Program-made: the position numbers and the translations under genes
Part shown: positions 15,255 to 24,586 of the stretch, in pieces
Numbering within the stretch: the first letter of the stretch is position 1
Layout of the letters: each line of letters opens with the position of its first letter
DNA from: Alloyangia pacifica
Lineage (GTDB): Bacteria > Pseudomonadota > Alphaproteobacteria > Rhodobacterales > Rhodobacteraceae
NCBI RefSeq assembly: GCF_900116195.1
Contig: NZ_FOZW01000004.1
Location: forward strand, 186,001 to 250,000
DNA: 64,000 bases
Direction of reading: 5' to 3'
Notes under the pieces: model-generated
What the model was told of the DNA's origin: nothing
Seen by the model: only the letters and a program-made list of their open reading frames with translations
The model's database searches: none

Positions 15255-16259
15255 ATGTCCGACACCCGCCACACACGGCTCCTCATCATCGGCTCCGGCC
15301 CGGCCGGCTACACCGCGGGCGTCTACGCCTCGCGCGCCATGCTTTCCCCGCTGCTGGTGCAGGGGCTCGAGCCGGGCGGCCAGCTGACCACCACCACCGA
15401 GGTGGAGAACTGGCCTGGCGAGACCGAGATTCAAGGCCCTGAGCTGATGGTCAAGATGGAGGCGCACGCGCGCGCCATGGGCTGCGAGATCATCGGTGAT
15501 ATCATCACTGATCTGGACCTCGGCCAGCGCCCCTTCGTGGCGAAGGGCGACAGCGGTACCACTTACACCGCCGATGCCGTGGTGCTTGCCACCGGCGCGC
15601 GGGCGAAGTGGCTGGGCCTTCCCACCGAGGACGAGTTCAAGGGCTTCGGTGTCTCGGCCTGCGCCACCTGTGACGGCTTCTTCTACCGCGGGCAGGAGAT
15701 CGTTGTGATCGGCGGCGGCAACACCGCCGTGGAAGAGGCGCTGTTCCTGACCAACTTCGCTTCCAAGGTCACGCTGATCCACCGCCGCGACGAGCTGCGC
15801 GCCGAGAAGATCCTGCAGGAACGCCTGTTCAACCACCCCAAGATCGAGACGCTCTGGCACCACCAGCTCGAGGAAGTGGTCGGCGAGGACATGCCCAAGG
15901 GCGTGACCGGCGTGAAGGTCAAGCACGTGACCACCGGCGAGATCACCGAGATCCCCGCCAAGGGCGTCTTTGTCGCGATCGGCCACGCCCCGGCGTCGGA
16001 GCTGGTGAAGGACCAGCTCGAGACCCACATGGGCGGCTACGTGGTGACCAAGCCCGGCACCACCGAGACCTCGATCCCCGGCGTTTTCGCCGCGGGCGAC
16101 CTGACCGACCACAAGTATCGCCAGGCCGTGACCTCGGCGGGCATGGGCTGCATGGCCGCGCTGGAGGCCGAGCGCTGGCTGGCCGAGCAGGGGCTCGACG
16201 AGGGCAAGGATACCTCCGAGCCGCTCGGCTACGGCGCGCCGGTCGAACAGGCGTCCTGA
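15255..16259 (+). CDS. trxB: Thioredoxin-disulfide reductase
   Basis: FAD flavoenzyme that uses NADPH to reduce thioredoxin. In the 334 residues the FAD dinucleotide fold GSGPAGYTAGVYASRA (13-28), the redox-active CATC (Cys136 and Cys139) inside SACATCDGFFYRG, the NADPH fold VIGGGNTAVEEA, and the C-terminal FAD motif GVFAAGDLTDHKYRQ are all visible and intact. ATG at 15255 with GAGAGG 12 nt upstream; an earlier in-frame start at 15186 is rejected. Followed by a strong terminator. Confidence 0.97.
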   Translation: MSDTRHTRLLIIGSGPAGYTAGVYASRAMLSPLLVQGLEPGGQLTTTTEVENWPGETEIQGPELMVKMEAHARAMGCEIIGDIITDLDLGQRPFVAKGDSGTTYTADAVVLATGARAKWLGLPTEDEFKGFGVSACATCDGFFYRGQEIVVIGGGNTAVEEALFLTNFASKVTLIHRRDELRAEKILQERLFNHPKIETLWHHQLEEVVGEDMPKGVTGVKVKHVTTGEITEIPAKGVFVAIGHAPASELVKDQLETHMGGYVVTKPGTTETSIPGVFAAGDLTDHKYRQAVTSAGMGCMAALEAERWLAEQGLDEGKDTSEPLGYGAPVEQAS

Positions 16260-16319
16260 GAGGCCGCCCGAGGCACTCGTCCGGCAAAGCCGGCGGGCTG
16301 ACCCTTGCGACATGAAGAC

Positions 16320-16352
16320 AAGCGCGATGCCGCCCCGCGGTGTCGCGCTTTT
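16320..16352 (+). terminator. Terminator after trxB
   Basis: AAGCGCGA (16320-16327) pairs with TCGCGCTT (16343-16350); a TG/TG internal mismatch is followed by an inner CCGC/GCGG stem and a CCC loop. The strand continues TTTTGC. The rest of the 304-bp gap up to 16563 shows no gene; its AT-richer end (about 16455-16563) probably contains the sat-cysC promoter. Confidence 0.75.
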
Positions 16353-16563
16353 GCTTTGGCGGATAGCGGGGATGCTGCCAGTGCGGCGCTTGGGCGATGC
16401 CTGACGCTTTGGGCTGCATATTTTCGGGGCAGTGCGATGCGCGATTGGCGCAGTAAAAAACGTGGTCTTCCTAGATAGTTGAAAAATTTCTGAAGCGGTT
16501 TCTACTGGCGGTATTGGCCCACCGCGGCGCGCCAGCGCCGTTTCAGAATAAAGAGATTAGTTT

Positions 16564-18282
16564 ATGACGATGCCCAGCAGCCTGGCTCCGATCCCCGAGC
16601 TCTATGTTTCCTACGACAGCGCACAGAAAATGAAGATGGAGGCGGCGGAACTCGTCAGCCACGATCTCAGCCCCCGGCAGATTTGTGACCTCGAACTGTT
16701 GATGAATGGCGGGTTCCATCCGCTGAAGGGATTCCTCACCGAAGAAGATTACGACAGCGTTGTCGAAAAGATGCGGCTTGCGGACGGCGCACTCTGGCCG
16801 ATGCCGATCACCCTCGATGTGAAGCGGGAGTTTGCCGACAAGATCGAGATCGGCCAGGACATCGCCCTGCGAGACCAGGAAGGCGTGATCCTCGGCACGA
16901 TGACCGTCACCGACAAGTGGGTCCCGGACAAGGCGAAGGAGGCCGAGATGGTCTTTGGTGCCGACGACGATGCGCATCCGGCGGTGAACTACCTGCACAA
17001 CACCGCGGGCGAGGTCTACCTCGGCGGACCGATCACCGGCATCCAGCAGCCTGTTCACTATGATTTCCGCGCCCGCCGTGACACGCCGAACGAGCTGCGC
17101 GCCTATTTCCGCAAGCTCGGCTGGCGCAAGGTGGTGGCGTTCCAGACTCGCAACCCGCTGCACCGCGCCCACCAGGAACTGACCTTCCGCGCCGCGCGCG
17201 AATCCGAGGCGAACCTGCTGATCCATCCGGTCGTCGGCATGACCAAGCCCGGTGACGTCGACCACTTCACCCGCGTGCGCTGCTACGAGGCGGTGCTCGA
17301 CAAGTACCCGGCCTCGACCACCACCATGTCTCTGCTGCCGCTGGCCATGCGCATGGCGGGCCCGCGCGAGGCGGTCTGGCACGGGCTGATCCGCAAGAAC
17401 CACGGTTGCACGCATTTCATCGTCGGACGCGACCATGCCGGGCCGGGGAAGAACAGCGCGGGCGAGGATTTCTACGGCCCCTACGATGCGCAGGAGCTGT
17501 TCAAGGCGCACGAGGCAGAGATGGGCATCGAGATGGTGCCGTTCAAACATATGGTCTACGTGCAGGAACGCGCGCAATACGAGCCGAACGACGAGATCGC
17601 CGACAAGGACAAGGTGACGATCCTCAATATCTCGGGCACCGAGCTGCGCCGCCGCCTTGCCGAGGGGCTGGAAATTCCCGACTGGTTCTCCTTCCCCGAA
17701 GTGGTCTCGGAACTGCGCAAGACCAAGCCGCCGCGGTCGAAGCAGGGCTTCACGGTGCTGTTCACCGGCTTCTCCGGATCCGGCAAGTCGACCATCGCGA
17801 ATGCGCTGATGACCAAGCTGATGGAGATGGGCGGGCGACCGGTGACGCTGCTCGACGGCGACATCGTGCGCAAGAACCTCAGCTCCGAACTGGGCTTCTC
17901 CAAGGAACACCGCGATCTCAACATCCTGCGTATCGGCTATGTTGCTTCGGAAATTACCAAGAACGGTGGAATCGCCATCTGCGCGCCGATCGCGCCCTAT
18001 GCCGCCACCCGCCGCAAGGTGCGCGAGGGGATCGAGGAATACGGGGCCTTCGTCGAGGTGCATGTCGCCACGACGATCGAGGAATGCGAGCGGCGCGACC
18101 GCAAGGGGCTCTACAAGCTCGCGCGCGAGGGCAAGATCAAGGAATTCACCGGTATCTCCGACCCCTACGACGTGCCCGCCAACCCCGAGCTGCGAGTCGA
18201 GACCGAGGGCGCCGACGTCGACAACTGCGCGCATCAGGTGGTGCTGAAGCTCGAATCCATGGGTCTCATCGCCGGCCATTGA
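16564..18282 (+). CDS. sat-cysC: Bifunctional sulfate adenylyltransferase / adenylylsulfate kinase
   Basis: A 572-residue fusion that makes APS from sulfate and ATP, then phosphorylates it to PAPS. The ATP sulfurylase part (1 to about 390) has the catalytic QTRNPLHRAHQ (about 194-206) and GRDHAGPGK (about 289-297). The kinase part begins near residue 395 with P-loop GFSGSGKST (about 402-410), then LLDGDIVRKNL and the lid segment RRDRKGLYKLAREGKIKEF. Orientation sulfurylase-kinase is the bacterial single-chain type. PAPS feeds cysteine synthesis and also sulfotransferases; a PAPS-dependent sulfotransferase lies in the exopolysaccharide locus at 41.7 kb. ATG at 16564 is preceded by AAGAGA. Confidence 0.96.
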   Translation: MTMPSSLAPIPELYVSYDSAQKMKMEAAELVSHDLSPRQICDLELLMNGGFHPLKGFLTEEDYDSVVEKMRLADGALWPMPITLDVKREFADKIEIGQDIALRDQEGVILGTMTVTDKWVPDKAKEAEMVFGADDDAHPAVNYLHNTAGEVYLGGPITGIQQPVHYDFRARRDTPNELRAYFRKLGWRKVVAFQTRNPLHRAHQELTFRAARESEANLLIHPVVGMTKPGDVDHFTRVRCYEAVLDKYPASTTTMSLLPLAMRMAGPREAVWHGLIRKNHGCTHFIVGRDHAGPGKNSAGEDFYGPYDAQELFKAHEAEMGIEMVPFKHMVYVQERAQYEPNDEIADKDKVTILNISGTELRRRLAEGLEIPDWFSFPEVVSELRKTKPPRSKQGFTVLFTGFSGSGKSTIANALMTKLMEMGGRPVTLLDGDIVRKNLSSELGFSKEHRDLNILRIGYVASEITKNGGIAICAPIAPYAATRRKVREGIEEYGAFVEVHVATTIEECERRDRKGLYKLAREGKIKEFTGISDPYDVPANPELRVETEGADVDNCAHQVVLKLESMGLIAGH

Positions 18283-18302
18283 TCGGCTGCCCGGATGGGC
18301 AG

Positions 18303-18338
18303 GGCCGGGTCGGGCATAGTCCCGGTCCGGCCATCTTT
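18303..18338 (+). terminator. Terminator after sat-cysC
   Basis: A 12-bp stem (18303-18314 with 18321-18332, two adjacent G-U pairs in the RNA) and a 6-nt loop CATAGT, followed by ATCTTT. It lies 20 bp after the stop. The remaining bases to 18555 carry no recognisable gene. Confidence 0.65.
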
Positions 18339-18555
18339 AGGGCATGTCGGGCAGAGCCCTCTCGCGACGCTGCGTCTCTCTCGCGAAATTGAGCGGCTGG
18401 CCGCCTCGGAGGGGTTTGAAGCCCCACCTCTGCCGCATATTTCTGGAACAAATCTCAGGAATCGAAGACCTCGCCCCGGCGCCGTTTCACGGCGACCGGA
18501 TATGCCACCCACGCCCGGACCCATGTCGCCCTGACCTTCCCCGCCGGAGGACGCC

Positions 18556-19464
18556 ATGAAGACCGCACGCCTGATACGCGCTCTCGCGCTGCTGATCGGC
18601 CTGCTGCCCGCGAGCGCGGGTCAGGCGGCGGACGAGCTGCGCTCTGCCTACCGCTCCAGCGTGTCCACTACGCTCAGCGCCTCGGTCGGGGCGTTCGACA
18701 GCGTGCTCGGCCATGCGCTCTCGGGCTACGGAAAGGTGCGGCTGAACAGCAAGGGCGTCTTCCTTGCCACCAATGCGCCGGGCAACGCGCCGCGCGTCTG
18801 GTGGGCCTTCGAGGCGCGGGAGTACCATGGCAGCACCAGCGGGCGGAAATTCGACATGCTGCTCGGCATCGAGAGGCCGCTCGGCAATGGTACGCGGCTC
18901 GGTTTCGCCACTGGCTACGGGGTCGCAGACCTGGACACCGGGCGGGAGATCAGGACCCAGACCCTGAGCTTCGCGCCTTACATCGAGACCTCGCTGACCG
19001 ACAATATCGGGTTGAAAGCCTGGGCGGCGCTGTCGCGGCCAGATTACCGGCTTGGCAACTCGCCACGGGTCGCCTGGCGAACGGCGGCGGGGCTCAATGC
19101 CAGCGGGCGCTACGAGTTGCAGCGGATGAACCTTTCGGGCTCGGCCGGTCTGTCGCTGTCGCAGCAGGTCAGCAGCGGGGTGGGGGACGTCTCTGCCTGG
19201 CAGGTCGGCAAACTCTCGGCGACGCTTCAGACCCGCGCGACGCTGCGGCTGGAGCGCAATTTCCGCCCTTATTTCGAGCTCGGCTACAGCTACGGTGCCT
19301 GGGTCGATGCGGGGGACTCCGGCGAGAGTCAGGCCCCGAGCCTCAAGACAGGGCTGAGTTGGAGCTACAATAAACGCAGTTTCTCGCTGAGCCTGAACGG
19401 CACGCAGGTGTTCGACCCGGTACAGCCGCTGGTTCTGAACACCAACTACAGAATCCGGTTCTGA
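18556..19464 (+). CDS. Outer-membrane beta-barrel protein, autotransporter-barrel-like
   Basis: A 302-residue exported protein. Residues 1-24 are a signal peptide (LALLIGLLPASAGQA-AD). The mature part alternates polar and hydrophobic residues in about 12 beta strands with Gly/Tyr turns (for example RLGFATGYGVADLDTG, AAGLNASGRYELQ, PYFELGYSYGAWV) and ends YRIRF, with the terminal aromatic residue required for BAM insertion. The size fits an autotransporter translocator or a small porin, but there is no passenger domain. GGAGGA precedes the ATG at good spacing. Stands alone between sat-cysC and the convergent phzF. Function unknown. Confidence 0.7.
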   Translation: MKTARLIRALALLIGLLPASAGQAADELRSAYRSSVSTTLSASVGAFDSVLGHALSGYGKVRLNSKGVFLATNAPGNAPRVWWAFEAREYHGSTSGRKFDMLLGIERPLGNGTRLGFATGYGVADLDTGREIRTQTLSFAPYIETSLTDNIGLKAWAALSRPDYRLGNSPRVAWRTAAGLNASGRYELQRMNLSGSAGLSLSQQVSSGVGDVSAWQVGKLSATLQTRATLRLERNFRPYFELGYSYGAWVDAGDSGESQAPSLKTGLSWSYNKRSFSLSLNGTQVFDPVQPLVLNTNYRIRF

Positions 19465-19479
19465 CCTTTTCGAGGTGGG

Positions 19480-20364
19480 TCAGAGGTGGATGTCGCCTGA
19501 AATCAGCACATGCGCCTGCCCGGCGACACGGACCCCGGTGATTGCCTCGGGCGGGCCGAGCACCTCGACCTGCGCCTGACCGGGCCGTCCCATGCCGTGC
19601 CCCTGCTCGGCGGTGAAGGAGGGGCCTTCGATCAGCCCCTTCGACCACAGGTAGGCCGCCATCGCGCCGGTGGCCGAGCCGGTGAACGGGTCCTCGGGCG
19701 GGTTGGGTGGCGGCAGCAGCAGGCGGGCGTAGGTGTCCCCCGCTGCGGTGGCGCCCTCGAGCGTGACGAGGAAGGGTTCGGCGAACTCGGCGTCACCCCG
19801 CCCCATGGCCGCATGCAGGCGACTCAGCGCCTCGGGGTCCAGAACGGCGCGCTCCAGCGCGGCGCGGTCCTTGAGCACGGTGACGCAGCAGGGCAGGCCG
19901 GTCGAGACCAGCTGTGGCTGTCCGAGGATGTCGGCGGGGGCGAGCGACACGGCATCGGCCACCAGTGCCTTGTCCGGGATGGGGCCGAAGCTCGGCGCGT
20001 TCTGGGTCATCACGATGCGCGGCGGCGTGACGCTGCGGTCGATCTCGATGGGAATGAGGCCGGCCCCGGTCTCAAGCGTGACCGTGTCGCCGCTGATCAG
20101 GCCGCGGCGCAACACCGCCGCAACGGTGGCGATGGTGGGGTGGCCGGCAAAGGGGATCTCGCCACCGGCAAGGAAGTAGCGCACCCGCACGTCCGCCACC
20201 TCGGAGGGGCCGGTGAAGGTGCATTCGACCAGAGAGGTCTCGCGCACCACCGCCTTGCAGGTCTCGTCGTCCAGCGCCGCGCCGCCGTGAAGGACGGCGC
20301 AGCCGTTGCCGCCGAAGGGCGCGTCGGTAAAGGCATCCACCCAATCGATCGGCAGCGTGGTCAT
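19480..20364 (-). CDS. PhzF family isomerase/epimerase
   Basis: A 294-residue protein of the diaminopimelate-epimerase-like fold: N terminus WVDAFTDAPFGGNGCAVL (residues 8-25), conserved acidic residue in VRETSLVECTF, GGEIPFAGHPTIA around residue 75, and PPEDPFTGSATGAMAAYL near 240. PhzF itself isomerises a phenazine precursor; the wider family has unknown substrates and no phenazine genes are present here. It is the last gene of a minus-strand group hsp20 - DUF1150 - phzF, 9 bp after the DUF1150 stop. Confidence 0.9.
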   Translation of the reverse strand: MTTLPIDWVDAFTDAPFGGNGCAVLHGGAALDDETCKAVVRETSLVECTFTGPSEVADVRVRYFLAGGEIPFAGHPTIATVAAVLRRGLISGDTVTLETGAGLIPIEIDRSVTPPRIVMTQNAPSFGPIPDKALVADAVSLAPADILGQPQLVSTGLPCCVTVLKDRAALERAVLDPEALSRLHAAMGRGDAEFAEPFLVTLEGATAAGDTYARLLLPPPNPPEDPFTGSATGAMAAYLWSKGLIEGPSFTAEQGHGMGRPGQAQVEVLGPPEAITGVRVAGQAHVLISGDIHL

Positions 20365-20373
20365 CGCAGGCCG

Positions 20374-20601
20374 TTAGTGGACGGTGACGGGCGCGAGGTC
20401 GTTCTGCCGCGCCAGCGCGAAGGCCATGCCGCGGTCGCGGACCAGCGCCAGCCGCTCGCCGTCGGCGCGGTGCACCGCGTAGAGGCGGGTCTGGTCGCCA
20501 ACCTGTTCCTGCACGTCCTCGGGCAGGTCGCTCACCTCGACCGAGCGGACGTAGACGATGCGATCGGCGTCAAACTCGGAGAAATCGTACTTCGTGTTCA
20601 T
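20374..20601 (-). CDS. DUF1150 family protein
   Basis: A 75-residue acidic protein with the DUF1150 pattern (YDFSEFDADRIVYVRSVEV near the start, then LYAVHRADGERLALVRDR and FALARQNDLAPVTVH at the end). The family is small, alphaproteobacterial and without known activity; it is usually next to an Hsp20 gene, exactly as here (3 bp gap). A partnership with the small heat-shock protein is suggested by that constant linkage only. Confidence 0.9.
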   Translation of the reverse strand: MNTKYDFSEFDADRIVYVRSVEVSDLPEDVQEQVGDQTRLYAVHRADGERLALVRDRGMAFALARQNDLAPVTVH

Positions 20602-20604
20602 GGC

Positions 20605-21015
20605 TCAACCCTTTCTGATATTGATGGTCTGCACCACCGTCTCGGGACGGGACATGGTCAGATCCACATGCAGCAGACCGTTCTCCATGACCGCTTCCCC
20701 CACCTCGACCCCATCGGCGAGCACGAAGCTGCGCTGGAACTGCCGCGCCGCGATGCCGCGATGCAGGAAGATCCGGTCGGACCCGTCGTCCCGCTGCCGT
20801 CCGCGGATCACCAGCTGGCGGTCCTCGACGGTGATGGCGAGATCGGCCTCCGAAAAGCCGGCCACGGCGAGCGTGATCCGATAGGAGTGATCCGACGTCT
20901 GTTCGATGTTGAAGGGGGGGTATCCCTCGCTCGACTTGGCGGTGCGCTCGAGCAGGCGCTCGAGCTGCTCGAAGCCGAGCATGTGCGGATAGGAACCCAG
21001 GGTCAGTTTGCTCAT
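20605..21015 (-). CDS. Hsp20/alpha-crystallin small heat-shock protein
   Basis: A 136-residue IbpA-like chaperone. The alpha-crystallin domain covers about 35-125 (PPFNIEQTSDHSYRITLAVA, VEDRQLVIRGRQ, FLHRGIAARQFQRSF, and the A-x-x-x-N-G-L motif in EAVMENGLLHVDL), with a short C-terminal tail TINIRKG containing the I-x-I/V anchor. Start at 21015 (MSKLTLGSYPH) has AAGGA 7 nt upstream; the frame runs on to 21486 but the extension is not family-like. Probably heat-induced, though no clear heat-shock promoter is seen. Confidence 0.93.
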   Translation of the reverse strand: MSKLTLGSYPHMLGFEQLERLLERTAKSSEGYPPFNIEQTSDHSYRITLAVAGFSEADLAITVEDRQLVIRGRQRDDGSDRIFLHRGIAARQFQRSFVLADGVEVGEAVMENGLLHVDLTMSRPETVVQTINIRKG

Positions 21016-21186
21016 GACATGTCCTTGACAGGGAAGCGACCGTCCGCCGGGCCCCGATAGCGGCAACCCGACAACAGGCAATATGGGAAGGGCAGGCGGG
21101 CAGCGCAAGGGGGATGCTGGGGGCTTTGCTGGCGCGGAAAGAGTTGGTATTCTTGTGCTTCCCGTCACGTCGAAGGACAGACCCCC

Positions 21187-21411
21187 ATGAATGCGCCGCA
21201 AGACATCTCGATGAAGACGGAAGAGGTGTTGCGCGTGGAGCTCGAAGTCTTTCGACGCGAGCACCGCGATCTCGACGAGGCGATCCTCGCTCTGCAGGAG
21301 CGCGGCACCGCCGACCAGCTGACCCTCCAGCGGCTCAAGAAAAAGAAGCTGTTCCTCAAGGACAAGATCGCGATGATCGAGGACCGGCTGACCCCCGACA
21401 TCATCGCCTGA
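21187..21411 (+). CDS. YdcH/DUF465 family small protein
   Basis: A 74-residue, almost wholly helical protein. The core VELEVFRREHRDLDEAI and ADQLTLQRLKKKKLFLKDKI (two heptad-like helices separated by ERGTA) is the DUF465/YdcH pattern. Family members are widespread in proteobacteria with unknown function. Divergent from hsp20, 171 bp apart; the next 255 bp to proC contain no gene. Confidence 0.88.
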   Translation: MNAPQDISMKTEEVLRVELEVFRREHRDLDEAILALQERGTADQLTLQRLKKKKLFLKDKIAMIEDRLTPDIIA

Positions 21412-21666
21412 TCCGACTCGGCAGGCCCGCCGGCGCGCCTCCTCCCGGGCGGGATGCAGGGCTGATCGGTCGCGGGTGAAACACACTCGGTCGGGGCGGA
21501 ACTGGACGCGCGGATGGAACCGTCTTGACCTGCGAGGCAGTCTTTCTCAGGTCTATTGTCCTGCGCACCGCGCAGATATGATGCGTTCTTCCGCCCTTTC
21601 ATGCGGACCGTTGCGCGATCCGGGCTGCGCGCGTATCACTGCCGCAACATCGACAGGAGGATCGTC

Positions 21667-22482
21667 ATGCAGGACGGTGAGCTGGCGCAGCGCGGTTTGG
21701 TGCTGCTTGGGTGCGGAAAGATGGGATCGGCCATGCTGGAAGGCTGGCTGGGGCGGGGGCTGCCGCCCGCGTCGGTCTGGGTCAATGATCCCTATCCCTC
21801 GGAGTGGCTGCAGGCGCAGGGCGTGCATCTGAACGAGACACTGCCCGCCAGCCCGGCGATCGTCCTGGTGGCGGTGAAGCCGCAGATGATGGCCGATGCG
21901 CTGCCGGTGCTGGCCAGCTACGGCAATGCCGACACGGTGTTCCTTTCGGTGGCCGCCGGCGTCACCATCGCCACCTACGAGACGATGCTCGGCGCGCAGA
22001 CCCCGATCATCCGCGCTATGCCCAACACCCCGGCGGCAGTGGGGAAGGGCATCACAGCAATTGCCGGCAATGCCCACGCGGATGACGCGCAGCTGGCGAT
22101 GGCCGAGGAGCTGCTCTCCGCTGTCGGCGAAGTCGTGCGGCTCGAGGGCGAGGGCCAGATGGACGCGGTCACCGGCCTCAGTGGCTCGGGCCCGGCCTAT
22201 GTCTTCCACATGATCGAATGCCTCGCCAAGGCCGGCGAGGCCGAGGGCCTGGCCCCCGAGCTGGCCATGCAGCTCGCCAGAGCCACCGTGGCAGGTGCCG
22301 GCGCTCTGGCGATGCAGGCCGCCGAGGACCCGGCGCAGCTGCGCAAGAACGTGACCTCGCCGAACGGCACCACGCAGGCCGGGCTCGAAGTGCTGATGGA
22401 CGAGGACAAGGGCCTGCCGCCGCTGATCCGCGCCACCGTCGGTGCCGCCGTGCGCCGCTCGGAAGAGCTGGCCAATGGCTGA
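21667..22482 (+). CDS. proC: Pyrroline-5-carboxylate reductase
   Basis: Final enzyme of proline synthesis, NAD(P)H-dependent. The 271 residues show the Rossmann start [18 protein letters not shown] (about 11-28), VAVKPQMM, the substrate loop [16 protein letters not shown], and the C-terminal signature [14 protein letters not shown] with [19 protein letters not shown] stands 7 nt before the ATG at 21667; the upstream start at 21556 is rejected. Overlaps csaA by 8 bp. Confidence 0.96.
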   Translation: MQDGELAQRGLVLLGCGKMGSAMLEGWLGRGLPPASVWVNDPYPSEWLQAQGVHLNETLPASPAIVLVAVKPQMMADALPVLASYGNADTVFLSVAAGVTIATYETMLGAQTPIIRAMPNTPAAVGKGITAIAGNAHADDAQLAMAEELLSAVGEVVRLEGEGQMDAVTGLSGSGPAYVFHMIECLAKAGEAEGLAPELAMQLARATVAGAGALAMQAAEDPAQLRKNVTSPNGTTQAGLEVLMDEDKGLPPLIRATVGAAVRRSEELANG

Positions 22483-22813
22483 GATCAGCTACGACGATTT
22501 TCTCAAGGTCGACATCCGCGTGGGTCGGGTGATCCGCGCGGAACCTTTCCCCGAGGCGCGCAAGCCGGCGATCAAGCTCTGGATCGATTTCGGCCCGGAG
22601 ATCGGCGAGAAGAAGAGTTCGGCGCAGATCACCGTGCACTATGCACCCGAGGAGCTGGTCGGCAAATCCGTGATGGCGGTGGTCAATTTCCCGCCGCGGC
22701 AAATCGGCCCCTTCATGTCCGAGGTTCTTGTTCTAGGTTTCTCGGATGAGAGCGGGGCGATCGTGCTTGCGACCCCCGACAAGACCGTACCGCCGGGAGG
22801 ACGCCTGCATTGA
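22475..22813 (+). CDS. csaA: CsaA-like tRNA-binding-domain protein
   Basis: A 112-residue OB-fold protein: [20 protein letters not shown] at the start, [20 protein letters not shown] in the middle and the end motif [20 protein letters not shown]. This is the export-related chaperone/tRNA-binding family that includes B. subtilis CsaA; E. coli YgjH is a relative. It overlaps proC by 8 bp and its stop overlaps the TTG start of the next gene, so it is co-translated with both. Confidence 0.92.
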   Translation: MAEISYDDFLKVDIRVGRVIRAEPFPEARKPAIKLWIDFGPEIGEKKSSAQITVHYAPEELVGKSVMAVVNFPPRQIGPFMSEVLVLGFSDESGAIVLATPDKTVPPGGRLH

Positions 22814-23763
22814 CCAAGATCCTGATCGCCCGAAACCTGCCCGAGAGCGTCGTCGCCGAGGCGCGCGCCGAGTTCGACGTGAGCTACCGCAACCGGCCCG
22901 ACCCGATGAGCCGCGAGGAAATGCTCGCCTCGCTGGCGGACTATGACGGCGTGCTGATGACACTGGGCGACAGCTACAACGCCGAGGTCTTTGCGGCCGC
23001 CGGCGTGCCGCGGGCGCGAATCCTCGCCAACTTCGGGGTGGGCTTCAATCACATCGACGTGGAGGTAGCGCGCAACGCCGGCGTCACCGTGACCAACACG
23101 CCGGGCGCGGTCACCGATGCCACCGCGGACATTGCCATGACGCTGATGCTGATGTCCTGCCGCCGCGCGGGCGAGGGCGAGCGCATGGTGCGGATGGGCA
23201 GCTGGCAGGGCTGGCACCCGGTGCAGATGCTGGGGTTGCACATGACCGGCAAGACCGTCGGCATTCTCGGTATGGGGCGCATCGGTCAGGCCATCGCGCG
23301 GCGCTGCCACTACGGCTTCGGCATGGACGTGGCCTACATGAGCCGGTCGGAAAAGTCGCTGGATCATCCCGCGACGCGCTACGACACGCCCGAGGATCTG
23401 GCCGCCAACGTGGACATCCTTGTCACGGCTCTGCCGGGCGGGGCGGCCACGCGCCATACGGTGAACGCGGGCGTTCTGGCGGCGATGCAGCCGCATGCGC
23501 ATTTCGTCAACATCTCCCGCGGGGACGTGGTCGATGAGGCGGCGCTGATCTCGGCGCTACAGGAGAAACGTATCGCCGGGGCGGGGCTCGACGTCTACGA
23601 GAACGAGCCGCAGGTGCCCGAGGCGCTGCGCATGCTCGACAATGCGGTGCTGCTGCCTCACCTCGGCACGGCTGCGCTGGAAGTCCGCGAGGAGATGGGG
23701 CGCATGGCGGTGGCCAACCTGCGCGCCTTCTTTGCCGGAGAGCCGGTGCCGAACCCGGTCTGA
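22810..23763 (+). CDS. D-2-hydroxyacid dehydrogenase (glyoxylate/hydroxypyruvate reductase type)
   Basis: A 317-residue NAD(P)H-dependent dehydrogenase. Visible are the catalytic-domain strand [18 protein letters not shown], the nucleotide fold [15 protein letters not shown] (about 151-165), the active-site Arg context [25 protein letters not shown] with its catalytic Glu, and the catalytic His in LLPHLGTAA. Best matches from memory are D-glycerate dehydrogenases and glyoxylate reductases. TTG start with GGAGGA at 22796-22801; overlaps the csaA stop. Confidence 0.92.
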   Translation: MTKILIARNLPESVVAEARAEFDVSYRNRPDPMSREEMLASLADYDGVLMTLGDSYNAEVFAAAGVPRARILANFGVGFNHIDVEVARNAGVTVTNTPGAVTDATADIAMTLMLMSCRRAGEGERMVRMGSWQGWHPVQMLGLHMTGKTVGILGMGRIGQAIARRCHYGFGMDVAYMSRSEKSLDHPATRYDTPEDLAANVDILVTALPGGAATRHTVNAGVLAAMQPHAHFVNISRGDVVDEAALISALQEKRIAGAGLDVYENEPQVPEALRMLDNAVLLPHLGTAALEVREEMGRMAVANLRAFFAGEPVPNPV

Positions 23764-23812
23764 GACCCTGCGCTCCGGGCGGTCAGCGCCCGGAGTTGCC
23801 TCTAGAGCCGCC

Positions 23813-24400
23813 TCAGGTGGGCGTATCTCCCATCGCCGCGCGCCAGTGCTTGCGGCAGAGCGAGACATAGGTCTCGTTGCCGCCGATCTGGACCTGCGCC
23901 CCGTCGCTCAGCGCCTTGCCGGTCTCGTCCTGCCGGATCACCATGGTCGCCTTGCGGCCGCAATGGCAGATGGTGCGGACCTCGCGCAGCGAATCCGCCA
24001 GCGCCAGAAGCGCCGCCGATCCGGGGAAGAGCTGGCCGCGGAAATCCACCCGCAGACCGTAGGCCATGACCGGCAGGCCGAGATCGTCCACCACGCGCGC
24101 CAGCTGCCAGACCTGCTCTTCGGTCAGGAACTGCGCCTCGTCGATGAAGACGCAGGCCAGCGGTGTCTTCTGATGGACCGTGCTGATCAGGGCGAAGAGG
24201 TCGTCCTCTCCGTCGAAGGTTTCTGCCTCCTGCCCCAGCCCGATGCGTGAGCCGATGCGGCCATGCCCGGCGCGCGTGTCCAGCCGCGCGGTCAGCAGGA
24301 AGACCTCCATGCCCCGTTCGCGGTAGTTGTGCGCCGCCTGCAGCAGCAGGGTCGATTTTCCGGCGTTCATGGTGGAGTAGTTGAAATGCAGCTTGGCCAT
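23813..24400 (-). CDS. tdk: Thymidine kinase
   Basis: Salvage enzyme making dTMP from thymidine. The 195-residue type II kinase has P-loop [19 protein letters not shown] (about 12-30), the catalytic Glu in [10 protein letters not shown], a substrate lasso [18 protein letters not shown], and the zinc ribbon cysteines in [10 protein letters not shown] and near the end SLCRKHW. The ATG at 24400 has AGGAGA upstream; the same frame continues upstream to 25468 without family match. Convergent with the dehydrogenase gene. Confidence 0.95.
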   Translation of the reverse strand: MAKLHFNYSTMNAGKSTLLLQAAHNYRERGMEVFLLTARLDTRAGHGRIGSRIGLGQEAETFDGEDDLFALISTVHQKTPLACVFIDEAQFLTEEQVWQLARVVDDLGLPVMAYGLRVDFRGQLFPGSAALLALADSLREVRTICHCGRKATMVIRQDETGKALSDGAQVQIGGNETYVSLCRKHWRAAMGDTPT

Positions 24401-24586
24401 GGCGTTCTCCTGCCGCAGCCGGGCGCGGGGCGCAAGCCTGACCCCGCAGGCGCCATTGCCTGCGCCTCGCGGCGCGGCGAATTTGCCAAGATGGGTTTCT
24501 TGATCAAGTATGGGGCAGGATTTGCGCCGGGTCTTGATCAGGAGGGTGCGTGATGGGGCAGTGCGAGCGAGGCTGCGTGGCTGGGC

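Noticed and set aside
20605..21486. Long Hsp20 frame starting at 21486
   Set aside because: The upstream 157 residues have no chaperone features and run over the YdcH gene on the opposite strand; the start at 21015 has a ribosome-binding site and the usual length.
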